Below, one piece after another: positions 11,145 to 21,399 of a stretch of 64,000 nt of DNA (position 1 is the stretch's first letter; the number at the start of each line of letters is the position of its first letter). The position numbers were made by a program, and so were the translations under genes. Location of the stretch: the NCBI RefSeq assembly GCF_014633365.1, contig NC_068349.1:29898753-29962752 (forward strand). Reading direction: 5' to 3'. Below the pieces are notes generated by a model that saw nothing but the letters and a program-made list of their open reading frames with translations, had not been told where the DNA came from and ran no database searches. Source of the stretch: Diospyros lotus. Its lineage: Eukaryota > Streptophyta > Magnoliopsida > Ericales > Ebenaceae.

Positions 11145-12324
11145 CAAAAAGGAACAGTTAAAATTAAGATGTTCGATGGTATCGTTCAAACTTTAACTGA
11201 TGTTAGACATGTTCCCGATCTTAAAAGAGATCTTATTTCATTGAGTAATCTTGATTTGAATGGTACAAGTTCATTCATGAAGGTGGAGTTATTAAGGTTA
11301 GTAGTGGTGCTCTTGTTGTGATGAAAGGTACGAAATAATATAGTCGATTGTATATTTTACAGGGTTCTACCGTTATAAGTGATGCTTCTATTTCTACTTC
11401 TTCCTTATCTAATACCGATATCACTCAGTTATGACATATGCATCTTGGACATATGAGTGAAATAGGTATGGCTAAATTGAGCAAAAGAGGACTTCCTATA
11501 GGGCATAGTATTGGAAAATTGGTGTTTTGTGAGCACTGTATCTTTGGTAAGCAAAAACGGGTCACATTTACTAAAGGCATTCACAATATGAAATGTATAT
11601 TGGACTATGTCCATTTTGATCTCTGAGGTCCGACCAAAGTACCCACTGCAGGTGGTGCCAAATATATGTTAACTTTCATCGATGATTTTTCTAGAAAAGT
11701 CTAGGTATTCTTCTTGAAATAGAAGACTGATATTTTTGCTACTTTCAAGTAATGGAAGACTATAATTGAGAAACAAACTGATAAACAAATTAGGCATCTC
11801 TGCATAGATAATGGTTTAGAACTTTGTTCACATGAATTTAATGATTTCTGCAAGAAAGAAAGAATTCTAAGGCATTTAACAGTTCTAGGTACACCATAGC
11901 AAAATGGTGTAGCTGAGCGGATGAAATGAACCTTGATAGAAAATATATGATGTATGCTGTCTAATTCTGGTTTATCTAAGTCTTTTTTGGCTGAGCCTGC
12001 TTATATGGCATGTTTTTTGGTTAATCAGTCTCCTTCATTTACTATTGATAAGAAAACTCCAGAAGAGTTATGGTCAAGTACTCAAGAAAATTATTTTGAT
12101 TTAAAAAAATTTGGATGTCCTGCATTTGTTCATGTTGATAATGGAAAATTAAAACCAAGGTCTAAATGGTGTCTCTTCCTTGGTTATAAATTAGGTGTTA
12201 AGAAATCCAGAAGCGTCTAAAGTTGTGATTAGCAAAGATGTTATTTTGTATGAAATTGATATGCTTCGCGATTCATCTACAAAAGTATTTAATCCTATAG
12301 TCACCAGAGTTCTGATATTCAGGT
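11145..12324 (+). pseudogene. copia pre-integrase and integrase region of element A
   Basis: Recognisable parts in order: KIKMFDGIVQTLTDVRHVP, the pre-integrase domain with HMHLGHMSEIGM and CEHCIFGKQKRV (zinc-binding H/C residues, about 11440-11560), the integrase core with FIDDFSRKV, an IDNGLE segment and GTP.QNGVAER, then KTPEELW and FGCPAFVHVDNGKL. Stops interrupt it repeatedly (for example near 11624 and 11703), and a frame change follows 12198. Integrase would join element DNA to the chromosome. This copy is dead. It keeps a pre-integrase segment near 11215-11250 that element B has lost. Confidence 0.85.
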
Positions 12325-12469
12325 TATAATGACCGGTTGTTAAGGTCGGGATTTAATTAGCTTGATATGGTATTCATTTGCATGAGCATATAGGGGTTCT
12401 AGGGGTTAAGTTGGTATCTGAATGGGTGTGCTTTGATTTAGGCTTGTTATGTTCAAATAGGAGCAAGGA

Positions 12470-13150
12470 TATTTGAATGGGGGCATGATGTATTCGATTA
12501 AGGCGTGTGATATTCGGATGGAAGGTGTTTGTGTTTGCATGATATCCAAATGTGGTGTGGGGTATTCGGATATCCCTAGGCTTGTCTTTGTGTCCTGTAT
12601 TCAAATGAGTCTCTTGATATTCAGATATCCCTATGGAATGTTGTCTCTAGTATTCGAATATATGGAGAGGCATTTGGATATGTTAGACTTGGAGGGATAT
12701 CTGGATGGCTTGAGGCTTATTCAGATATCCTCCTTGAGTTTTTGTGAGTGGTATCCGAATGTGGGGAGAGATATTCGGATACCCTTAAGCCTCTTTGTAT
12801 CTCATATTCAGATATAGACTTGAGGTATCCAGATATGCCCTTGGAAATCTCATGATATCCGAATACCAAGCATGGTATTCAGATACCCATTTCTCTATTT
12901 TGAGTCTTGTATTCAAATAAGTGGCCAGGCATTCGGATATGCAGTCTCCTTTGTGAATATATCTGAATAAGTGTCTTAAGGTATTTGGATATGCCTTCAC
13001 CACCTTGTGTTTTGTATTCAGATAGGAGCTTGAGTATCTGGATATCTTTCTTAGTGGTTGTCTCTTGTATTTGGTTCAGAGCTTGAGTATCCAGATATTT
13101 TTCTTAGTTGTTGTCTCTTATATTTGAATAGCCCCTAGTATATCCGGATA
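12470..13150. repeat. Cluster of degenerate ATTCGGATAT words in the U3 of the solo LTR
   Basis: Variants of ATATTCGGATATCC and GGTATCCGAATG recur roughly every 30-50 bp on both strands for about 680 bp, in near-palindromic form (ATATCCGAATA). Some twenty occurrences can be counted by eye. The spacers differ, so it is not a simple tandem array. It ends just before the TATA-rich promoter region, the place expected for an LTR enhancer. Confidence 0.7.
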
Positions 13151-13271
13151 AGCTTTTCCGACAGCAACTTTGCAGACCTACTTTCACGACCCAGATCCTG
13201 ACTTTAAGCGCGGTGGTAGACAACTTTTTGTCCATTCTTGCCACGCGTCTATCTCTATCTCTTGACTCTAT

Positions 13272-13374
13272 CTATATATATATATATATATGCCCCAAAT
13301 GATTGTTGAGAGAAGCCGAGGATTTGAAGAGTGTTCGGTAGAGAGTAGGAGAAAGAAGAAGAAGAAGAAGAAGA
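13272..13374. repeat. (TA)n and (GAA)n microsatellites
   Basis: (TA)n at about 13272-13292 and (GAA)n at about 13354-13374 lie in the probable solo LTR. The TA run may include the TATA box; the GAA run would fall in the transcribed leader. Confidence 0.8.
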
Positions 13375-14798
13375 AAGCAGGAGAAGAAATAAGGGTCGGC
13401 TAGATTTCTAGGTTTCAGTTTCTCTTAGTCTTATGAAAGCATTTTACTCTCTCCTTACTTCTATAGCATCTGTTGTTTTGCCTATGAACGGTTTATTTCA
13501 TCTCTATTGAGTTACAAACGGTTTTATTCGAGGATTATAGTCTTATTTCTTGCTAGTTTTCTCTATTTTGGTTATATCCTTGTTCAGATGGTGGGTCTTT
13601 TACTGTGAGCTTTAAAGGGCTCGATTCCCCTTCTATTTTGTTGATGGAATGAAGCTAGGTTGTTGTTGGGTAGGTTCTTATAGTGTAAGCGTGTTGTTAT
13701 GGCCGAGAGTATATTGCATGTAGTTACTATAATTTATTTCCAGTATTTTGTCATTTCAAATGCATGCAGAGGCTTGGGTTTATGCATTTAGGGGATTCAT
13801 GTGACTTGTGTGTTTGGCCACACGCATGCTAGATGGTTTTAATATCTAAGTTAGCTAGGCACGAGCATTGCATCGTTTGTGACTTCCTATCTGGGCGAGC
13901 AGGGCTTGATGCATGGTTTTATGGGGGCAATGTATCACATTTATGCTCATTATGCTACTGCATTATATTTGTGCATTGCATGGTTTTTGGCACTATGTGC
14001 ATGTGTACAGCTAATTTTTGGACGGTTATGCAGTGTCGAGGTTTTCGAATGTGATTAGCCTGCTGAGGTTTTTCGAACGGTTATTCCATGCCAAGGTTTT
14101 TCAGGTTTCGATAGCGCCGGCCCGAGGGAGTTTCGGCTCATGATGTTACTTATATTGCCTTTCAAGATAGTGACAGGTTTGTGATAAGGACTTGGGTGCC
14201 GTGTGTCTTATGTGGGCCCCAAGGACTGGTATGTGTATATTTTATTATACAGTATTTTTATATATCTGACATGTGATTCATGGTCATGTGATGTATGGTT
14301 GTTGCACATGGGGTGTGGTTTACTATTTAGCTTCCATACTCTTGTCAGTCTTTCTTTTCTTATATGCTTGTTGAGTCTTATGACTCACTCTTGCTTCTTT
14401 TCATTCTAGGTAAGGGCAAAGCTAAGTATGGGTGCAAGACTAGCAGTTCTTAAGCTATCCCAATACGTGGTGTACAGGGCAGTCCTAGCAGATCCTATTT
14501 TGGGTGTGTATTTTGTGTGATGTTGTGCCATGGATGTTTAGCTTCTATGTGCTTGGCACTATTTTTTATGTGTATATGTATATACCATGTAACCCTGTAA
14601 ACCGATTATCTTTTATATGCATGCCTAGGATGTGTGTTATGCTTCCGTTGTCATTTCTTCTGTGTGAGTACAGGTGATCCTAGTTGAGCATGCATGGCAG
14701 GTCCAGGTGGTTTCTCTTCTATTTCTTTACCCCTCGTGGAGCTCTCGCTCAAGTTCTTTGGCTTGGCTGGGGTATCCAGGCAAAGGTCCCACATAGAT

Positions 14799-15156
14799 GG
14801 AGCTTGAAATCAACAACAGTCAAACATCTGAGCCGTCTTCGTCATCTTAGATTCAGTCAAGTCTTAAGTCAAGTTCGAAAGCAAGTGTCGGTCCATCAAA
14901 TTATTATATTGCTAAGTATAGACCCAAAAGAAATATCAAACCTCCTCAACGGTATGTTGAAGCTGATTTTGTCGCTTATGCTTTGAGTATAACTGAAGAA
15001 TATCCACTACAGTGAACATTGTGTGGGTTTGATTGATATTCCTCATGGTGAGGATTTGGTTGGTATTCGTCAAGGAGATTTATTCTTCGTGTTTTTGTAG
15101 GAAGAAATAATTATGGATAATTTCGTTTGTGGATTTTGAGTCAAGGTGGAGATTTG
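14799..15156 (+). pseudogene. Integrase hinge and 3' end of element A
   Basis: Sequence resumes at AGCTTGAAAT in register with element B (19109 on). It encodes the Ser-rich hinge (SSKSS), 'GPSNYYIAKYRPKRN' and YVEADFVAYALS, broken by stops and shifts. In full copia elements the RT would begin just after such a hinge. Here about 150 bp of non-coding sequence, also found in element B, lead to the polypurine tract AAGGTGGAGATTT. Confidence 0.75.
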
Positions 15157-15561
15157 TGATAATTATGACTCAAAATCCTAATTTATCTGTGATTGGATTT
15201 TTTTAATTTGACTATGATTATGATTTTGGATTTGACTGTGATTATAATATTGTCAAATTTGATTTTAAGTGATATTTATCTCATCTGGAGAAATATCCTC
15301 ATTAATCATCTTCTGATCAGGATATAGTTTCTTGATACATCTATAGATGATTTTAAGTCTATAAATAGGTGTCCAGGTCACATGAAATTTAACACAAAGT
15401 GTGTGTGTCAATATCACTTTTGTACTACTAATATTTGATTAGTGATATTTTATTCTTTTTGTTCATGATTTTTTTCGATTTGGGTTTTTCATGTAAAATT
15501 TTGTGTTCATGTGTGGTTGATTGGTTTGATTGTGGTTTGTTGTTGATCTAATTTCGTAACA
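15157..15561 (+). repeat. 3' LTR of element A
   Basis: It starts TGATAATTATGACTC after the tract AAGGTGGAGATTT and ends CGTAACA. It matches the LTRs at 15807-16198 and 19464-19830 throughout. A TATA box (TATAAATAG) lies at 15360-15368. Confidence 0.88.
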
Positions 15562-15806
15562 AATTTGTTGGAATCAAATATCAAAGAGTATACTTTGAGT
15601 TATTTAAATTTCTAATTGAGAACTATTATAAGGTATTTTTGTTAACATTAACTAGTAGACGAATGTATTAACAAGTGTTGAAATAGAGATACCAAGCATG
15701 TATTGCATTCAATTTGTGTTAGGTTATCATTATATTAAGCAGCTTGATGAATAATTTCATTGTAGGTCTACTTTAAGATTTTTCAAAACGCTATTAATTA
15801 GATCTA

Positions 15807-16198
15807 TGATAATTATGACTCAAAATTCTAATTCATCTGAGATTGAATTTTCTAATTTAATTGTGATTAGGACTTCGAATTTGACTGTGATTAAGATGTT
15901 GTCAAATTCAATTTTAAGTGAGATTTATCTCATTAGGAGGAATATCCTCATGAATCATCTTCTGATCAAGATATGATTTTCTGTGTACATCCATAATGAT
16001 TTTAGGTCTATAAATAGGTGATCAGGTCACTGGAATTAGTATGGCAATATCACTTTTGTTGTAGCAATATTTTCTTAGTGATATTTTGTTATTTCTATCC
16101 ATGGTTTTTCCTGATTTGGGTTTTCCATGCAAAATTTTATGTTCGTGTGTGTGGTTGATGATTTGATTGTGGTTAGTTATCATTCCAAATTCGTAACA
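15807..16198 (+). repeat. 5' LTR of element B
   Basis: It starts TGATAATTATGACTC and ends CGTAACA, with TATA box TATAAATAG at 16010-16018. It is the same LTR as at 15157-15561 and 19464-19830. A weak Met-type primer-binding site (CTATTAGAGCC, around 16204-16214) follows. Confidence 0.88.
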
Positions 16199-17007
16199 AA
16201 CTACTATTAGAGCCATTGGATCAAGCCATCAACCGCTTAGAAATCTTAGTCGTTGGATCTTAAATTTTCAACATCATCATCATCTTCTTCAGCTGGGTTT
16301 CAAATTGCCTACCTCTGCCATTTGAGCCATCGTTCAACCGATCGCCGTCATCCGTCGTCTGATCGCCTGTAGTTCTTGCCCGGTCGACAAACCTCAGCCT
16401 CCACATCGGCCACCATCGTCTCTGTCTGCCTGTTCAACTGCCAACATCACCACTACTAGCTATCGTCGCCATCACCGCTGCTAGCCGCCTCGACCCCACC
16501 GCTACTGGCCACTGTTAACCACACTACCTCCGTCGTTGTTCATGCATCCTTCCTCGATTTTCCTTCATCGATGACGACCACTATCATTCGTCTTCGTCAA
16601 CCAAGTCTTACCATCAATTGTACGGCCTGCTTGGTTTCTGCCCACCATCGATAACTATCTAGTTCCCCTTTTTTGACCACCAGCTTCGTTTGTCGTTGCA
16701 GCAACTCCTCGCCATCCGTTACTACAAGCTGTTATCAATTAGTGCTCTGCCATTAAAGAAGATTCAAGCTTCCAAGGACACCTAGATCTCAACAAGATCT
16801 GGTCCAAACCCAGATCTGACCCTACCCAATTTACCCATCTAGGCCCGCTTTAAATTTTTCCAACCCAGAGTTGACCCATTAGGTCAGATCAGTTAAACAG
16901 ATCCAGTTTGGTTTTTTACCCAAATTTGGCCCAGATTCAATATTTTTTTATTTTTTTTAATTGAGATTCTTATTTATCAATTATTTGATATTATTCGGGA
17001 TTATTAA
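16199..17007 (+). other. Leader of element B with decayed primer-binding site
   Basis: This 0.8-kb leader begins with a diverged version of TGGTATCAGAGCC. From 16260 to 16760 it is unusually rich in CATC, CGTC and CACC trinucleotide-like words (ACCATC, ATCGTC), then becomes T- and A-rich before the gag ATG. No open frame covers it. The CATC-rich part may be captured coding DNA or slippage-derived repeat. Confidence 0.5.
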
Positions 17008-17760
17008 ATGGCTACTTTTAAGTACGATATTCCTTTGATGGATCAAAATATTAGATTTTCGTTATGGCAGGTTAAGATGCTTGTAATTTTGGCACAAATG
17101 GATTTAGATGATGCACTTTTGGGCTTTGAAAAAATTCCAAAATCATGGAATATTGAGAAAAAATGGTGTAAAGATCGCAAGGCCTTATCTCAGATACATC
17201 TATATTTGTCGAATCAAATTTTACAGGATGTTTTGAAAGAAAAAATCGTTGTCGCTCTATGGTTGAAACTAGAAAAGTTATCAGTTATGTATAACGAAAA
17301 GCTTAACCAATAAGTTTCATCTAAAGCAAAGGTTGTATTCTCATTGAATAGATGAAGGTACGTCTATTCATACCCATTTAATAGTTTTTAAAGAAATTGT
17401 TTCTAATTTGGAAAGCATGGAAGTTAAGTATGATGATGAGGATTTGGATCTAATTTTGTTATGTTCTCTACTGTTTTCGTATTCAACTTTTAGAGACACC
17501 ATACATTATAGTCGTGATACTCTCACCCTAGATGAAGTTTATGATACTTGTTCTCAAAAAAGAAAATTGATAAGCAATATATTATTGGGAAATTTTAAAA
17601 ATTAGGGAAAGCGTCTGTTAATCAGAGGGAGTACACAAGATAGAAATTCTAGTGGTAAAGGAAAAGTAGATCCAAGTCCAAAAATAAAGAAAAAAAAACC
17701 TATAATTATTGTAAGAAGAAAAGACACATAAAGACGGAGTGTTATAAGCTACAAAACAAA
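17008..17760 (+). pseudogene. copia gag of element B
   Basis: The first 101 codons carry the copia gag start (KYDIPLMDQNIRFSLWQVKM, then ALLGFEKIP and ILQDVLKEK), which is the capsid-like UBN2 type. A shift follows at 17311, and a second gag block (17408-17605) reads 'DDEDLDLILLCSLLFSYSTF' and LTLDEVYD. The zinc knuckle near 17700-17750 reads YNYCKKKRHIKTEC, with the first Cys apparently replaced by Tyr. The protein would package element RNA. Stops and shifts show it is not functional. Confidence 0.82.
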
Positions 17761-19300
17761 CTTAAGAGACATGAATCGAACCAGAAAGGAAACATCTAGA
17801 AACTTCCGGTGAAACCAATGTTGGATCATCTACACAACATGCACATTTCATATGTCTTCTAATAGGGATTAGTTTTCGATATATAAAACTTTGACTTTTA
17901 GTGATGTGTTGATGGGTAATAATTTTTCTTGCAAAATTATTGGCATTAGAACAATTAAAATTAAGATGTTTGATAGTATTATTCAAAATTTAATTGATGT
18001 CAGACATGTTCGTACTCTTGATTTGAATGGGTACAAGCTCATTGGTGAAGGTGGAGTTATTAAGATTAGTAAGTGTGCTCTTATTGTGATGAAAGGTACA
18101 AAACAATATGGTCAATTGCATATTCTGTATGGCTCTACTATTATATGTGATGCTTTTGTTTCTACTTCTTCTTTATCTAATACTGATATCATTTAGTTAT
18201 GCATATGCGTCTTGAACATATGAGTGAAATAGGTATGACTAAATTGAGCAAAAAATGACTTCTTGAAGGGCAGAGTACTAAAAAACTAGAGTTTTGTGAG
18301 CACTGCATCTTCAATAAGCAAAAATGGGTCAGATTTAATAAAGGCATTCACAATATGAAAGGTATATTGGACTATGTTCATTCTAATCTCAGGGTCCAGC
18401 TAGAGTACCCTTTAAAAATGGTGCTAGATACATGTTGACTTTCATCAATGATTTGTCTAGGAAAGTTTGGATATTCTTTTTGAAATAGAAGACTGATGTT
18501 TTTGTTATTTCAAATCAATGAAAGACTATGATTGAGAAACAAACCAAAAGACAAATTAAGCATCTCCACACTAATAATAGTTTAGAATTATACTCACATG
18601 AATTTAATGATTTCTACAAAAAAAGAATGAATTCTAATACATCTAACAGTTCCAGGTACGCCACAACAAAATGGTGTAGCTAAGCGGATGAACAAAACCT
18701 TGATGGAAAAGGTACAATCTATGCTGTCAAATTATAATTTATCTAAGTCTTTTTGGGCCGAGACTGCTTATATGGCATGTTTTCTAATTAATCAATCTTC
18801 ATCATTTGTTATTGATAAGAAAACTCCAGAAGAGTTATGGTTAGGAACTCTTACGAATTATTTTGATTTGAAAATTTTTGGATGTCCTGCATTTGTTTAT
18901 GTTGATAATGGAAAATTACAACCAAGGTCTAAACAATGTCTCTTCTTTAGTTATAAATCTGGTGTTAAGGGTTATATAAGTTATGGGATTTAGAAGCGTC
19001 TAAGGTTGTAATTAGCATAGATATTATTTTCGATGAAATTGTTATGCTTTGTGGTTTTTCTGAAAAAGAATCTAACCCTACACATCGCCAGAGTTCTGAT
19101 ATTCAAGTAGAGCTTGAAATTGAAAAGAGTCAAACATCTGAGCTATCGTCATCTCAAATTAAGTCATGCACCAAGTCAAGTTCAAAAGCAAGTATCGGTC
19201 CATCAAATTATTGTATTGCTAAGGATAGACATAGAAGAAATGTCAGACCTCTTCTCAAAGATATGTTGGAGCTGATCTTATTACCTATGCTTTGAGCATA
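17761..19300 (+). pseudogene. copia protease/pre-integrase/integrase of element B
   Basis: The protease region is badly decayed; its DSG motif is not readable. From 17891 come MGNNFSCKIIGIRTIKIKMFD and a pre-integrase domain, then a frameshifted integrase core near 18420-18700 with AKRMNKTLMEKVQSML. From 18688 a 101-codon open piece covers FWAETAYMACFLINQSSSF, KTPEELW and FGCPAFVYVDNGKLQPRS. The hinge (SKSSSKASIGPSNYCIAKDR) follows to about 19295. No YVDD, no RNase H and no further pol sequence occurs before the 3' LTR at 19464. Confidence 0.85.
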
Positions 19301-19463
19301 GCTGAAGATATTCACTACAGTAAGTGTTGTGTGGATTTGATTGATATTCCTTGTGGTGTGGATTTGGTTGGTATTCGTCGGGCAGATTATTTTCTGTGAT
19401 TTCATTGGAAGAAAGAATTCTAGATAATTCTATATGTGGATTTAGAGTTAAGGTGGAGATTTA

Positions 19464-19830
19464 TAATAATTATGACTTAAATTCTAATTCATCTGTGATT
19501 GGATTTTTTAATTTGACTATAATTAGGACTTTGAATTTGATTGTAATTAAGATGTTATCAAATTCAATTTTAAGTGGAGTTTATCTCATTTAGAGGAATT
19601 TCCCCATGAATCATCTTCTAATCAGGATATGATTTCCTATGTACATCCATAGATAATTTTAGGTCTAAAATTAGTGTGATAATATTTCTTTTGTTATAGC
19701 AATATTTCTTAGTGATATTTTATTCTTTATACTTGTGGTTTTCCCAATTTAGATTTTCACATAAAATTTTGTTTTCGTGTGTGTGATTGATGATTTGATT
19801 GTGGTTTATATTCGATCCAATGTCGTAATA
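19464..19830 (+). repeat. 3' LTR of element B
   Basis: The start is mutated (TAATAATTATGACTT for TGATAATTATGACTC) and the end reads CGTAATA. The polypurine tract AAGGTGGAGATTT lies just before. It is 367 bp against 392 and 405 bp for its partners, through a small deletion near the TATA region. Confidence 0.85.
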
Positions 19831-19856
19831 AGGTTAAAATTCAAACCTCGATGAGG

Positions 19857-19880
19857 TTGTTGGGTTGCAAAACCCAACAA
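19857..19880. repeat. Perfect hairpin, 10-bp stem
   Basis: TTGTTGGGTT and AACCCAACAA are exact inverted copies around the loop GCAA. A smaller hairpin (AACCTC-GAT-GAGGTT) touches it upstream. It lies in a short spacer with a duplicated 33-bp unit (around 19903-19970, with 'attgttgccaaggaagcaacc'). Role unknown. Confidence 0.7.
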
Positions 19881-19972
19881 ATGTATTGATCAATGCAACC
19901 ACAAATATAATTGTTGCCAAGGAAGCAACCTATATAATATATAATTGTTGCCAAGGAATCAACCTATATAAT

Positions 19973-20703
19973 TAGGGTTGTCAAGCAAGTCAGGTGGCTC
20001 GCAAGCCCCCTGGCTGTGCTCGTCACGAGTCAAGTTGGGCTAGGCTCACTAGGTTGGTCAAGCCGAACTAGGCCCAACAAGGTCAGGCTCACAACCTATA
20101 GCTCGACCGGAGCCAACCCACCAGCCCAACCTATTAGGCCTAGCATTTATTAATCAATTTTTTAAAATAATAAAAAATTATAATCTTTTATATTACAACT
20201 TTGATTTTAAAATTTTGATATATAATATAATAAGTCGACTACTTTAAAAATTATAGATCATAAAAAAGAAGTCACAAAACATACAATAAAAAGTACATAT
20301 ACATTATCCATATGATTTATACAATCTTAATGTGCCAAATTTTAAATCAAATATTAAAGTGATTATAAATATTTGTTATAACTTTTAAATATTTATAAAA
20401 TTAACATAATTTTAAAAGTGTAATTGGAATTGAATCATTAAAAACTTCTAACTGGAATTTCCATACTCTTAACTACTAACTTGTAATTGGAATTTGTATT
20501 TTTTAAACATATTTTTACATCATTTTCATTAAATAAAATATTATTTTTAAAATAATTTTAAGATTGAATTGGCTTAATGGACTCTTGTTGGGGTTGACCT
20601 ATTCAAATTTGCTAGCCGGAGCTCAGCTCGCCCTAGTCAAGCTCATGAGCCAAGCCAAACCCATGCCCAAGCCAAGTTGGACTAGCTCAGCTCCTCAACC
20701 TTA
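19973..20703. mobile_element. hAT-like non-autonomous element (MITE), candidate
   Basis: The left end begins TAGGGTTGTCAAGC and the right end, read on the other strand, begins TAAGGTTGAGGAGC. Both lead into about 130 bp rich in GGCTCG, CAAGCC and GAGC words that mirror each other. The 430-bp middle is AT-rich and has no gene. Ends of the type TAGGG.TGTCAA with GAGCC-rich arms are common in plant hAT-derived MITEs. Flanks TATATAAT and ACATATCA match only partly as an 8-bp duplication. A SINE has inserted right at the right edge. Confidence 0.45.
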
Positions 20704-20718
20704 ACATATCAATTTCTT

Positions 20719-20909
20719 ACACCCCATGGGTGGCTCCAGTGGTAAAAACACAGGATAGACATGCCTGAGATCTCAGGTTCGAAACTTCTTAGAGACACTA
20801 TATAGAGATTATACCATGATTACCTAGAGTGTGGGTTGGGGGGAGGCTCACCTCCTTTGGGGACTAATAGGGCGAGGACCAGGATATCCTAAGTTAATAA
20901 AAAAAAAAT
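20719..20909 (+). mobile_element. tRNA-derived SINE with target-site duplications
   Basis: An A-box-like TGGCTCCAGTGG at about 20731 and a B box GGTTCGAAACT at about 20777 form an internal RNA polymerase III promoter. About 190 bp follow to a short A tail. Thirteen-base flanks, ATATCAATTTCTT (20706-20718) and ATATCGATTTCTT (20910-20922), differ at one base and mark LINE-type insertion. It encodes no protein. A diverged relative lies at 24131-24330. Confidence 0.85.
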
Positions 20910-20922
20910 ATATCGATTTCTT

Positions 20923-21399
20923 GAGATTAAACCTCTGGCAATCATGAAAGATTTCTTTATTTGTTATTTTTTTCTTAATTTTTATGTAAACCTAATATAT
21001 ATATTTCATACTTATATATAATATTTTATCAAATAAAACTATTTTTCTAAATATATGGTCTAGAATCAATTTTCCTAAATATATTTTTTTGTAAATACTA
21101 TATTTTCTATAATATTAGTTTTTCTGTAATATTTAGAAAATTAATTTTCAGTGAATTTGAAAAATATATTGTGGTTATCATTAATTTTTGTTATCTATGA
21201 GTGCTTGTGTATAGATATACATTGATAATAGACTTCTATATACAACTTTACCCAACTTTTTGATAACTAATGTGCCCAAATCATATTAATGTAATTAATT
21301 TTATATTAGCATAAATTTATAACTTCAAATTGTTTATTCCTCGTTACCAACATAAGTCATTTAATTCGAATTGTGTCATCTATATAAAGACATAAATGT
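20923..21399. other. AT-rich spacer
   Basis: About 75% A+T by eye, with many ATATAT and TTTTT words. I see no frame, RNA gene or repeat boundary in it. Confidence 0.6.

Larger units (their letters stand above)
12325..14793 (+). mobile_element. Probable solo LTR of a gypsy element inside copia element A
   Basis: This 2.47-kb block interrupts element A where element B is continuous. It starts TATAATGACC, close to the TGTAATgaCC expected of long gypsy LTRs, and ends CCCACA. It carries a TATA-rich stretch (13272-13292) followed by a GAA-rich leader, and near its end 'gactcactcttgcttc...ctaggtaagggcaaag', a motif I associate with Tekay/Del LTRs. Flanks CAGGT and TAGAT do not form a clear 5-bp duplication, so the ends could be off by some bases. 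No internal genes are present. Confidence 0.5.
11145..15561 (+). mobile_element. Ty1/copia element A, 5'-truncated, lacking RT and RNase H
   Basis: The remnant begins inside the protease to pre-integrase region, aligns along its whole length with element B (15807-19830), and ends with a 405-bp LTR. It is split between 12324 and about 14799 by a probable solo LTR: element B runs through the same place without a gap. After the integrase hinge the sequence passes straight to the polypurine tract, so RT and RNase H are absent, as in element B. The 5' LTR and gag are lost. Confidence 0.8.
15807..19830 (+). mobile_element. Ty1/copia element B, both LTRs present, lacking RT and RNase H
   Basis: LTRs of 392 and 367 bp enclose a leader, a decayed gag, protease/pre-integrase, integrase and hinge, then the same RT-less 3' end as element A. 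It lies 245 bp downstream of element A in the same orientation. Flanks (ATCTA / AGGTT) do not form a convincing target duplication, so the pair may come from rearrangement instead of two simple insertions. All coding parts are broken. Confidence 0.85.

Noticed and set aside
20777..20790. B-box-like GGTTCGAAACT suggesting a tRNA gene
   Set aside because: No acceptor or anticodon stem can be formed; A tail and target duplications show a SINE.
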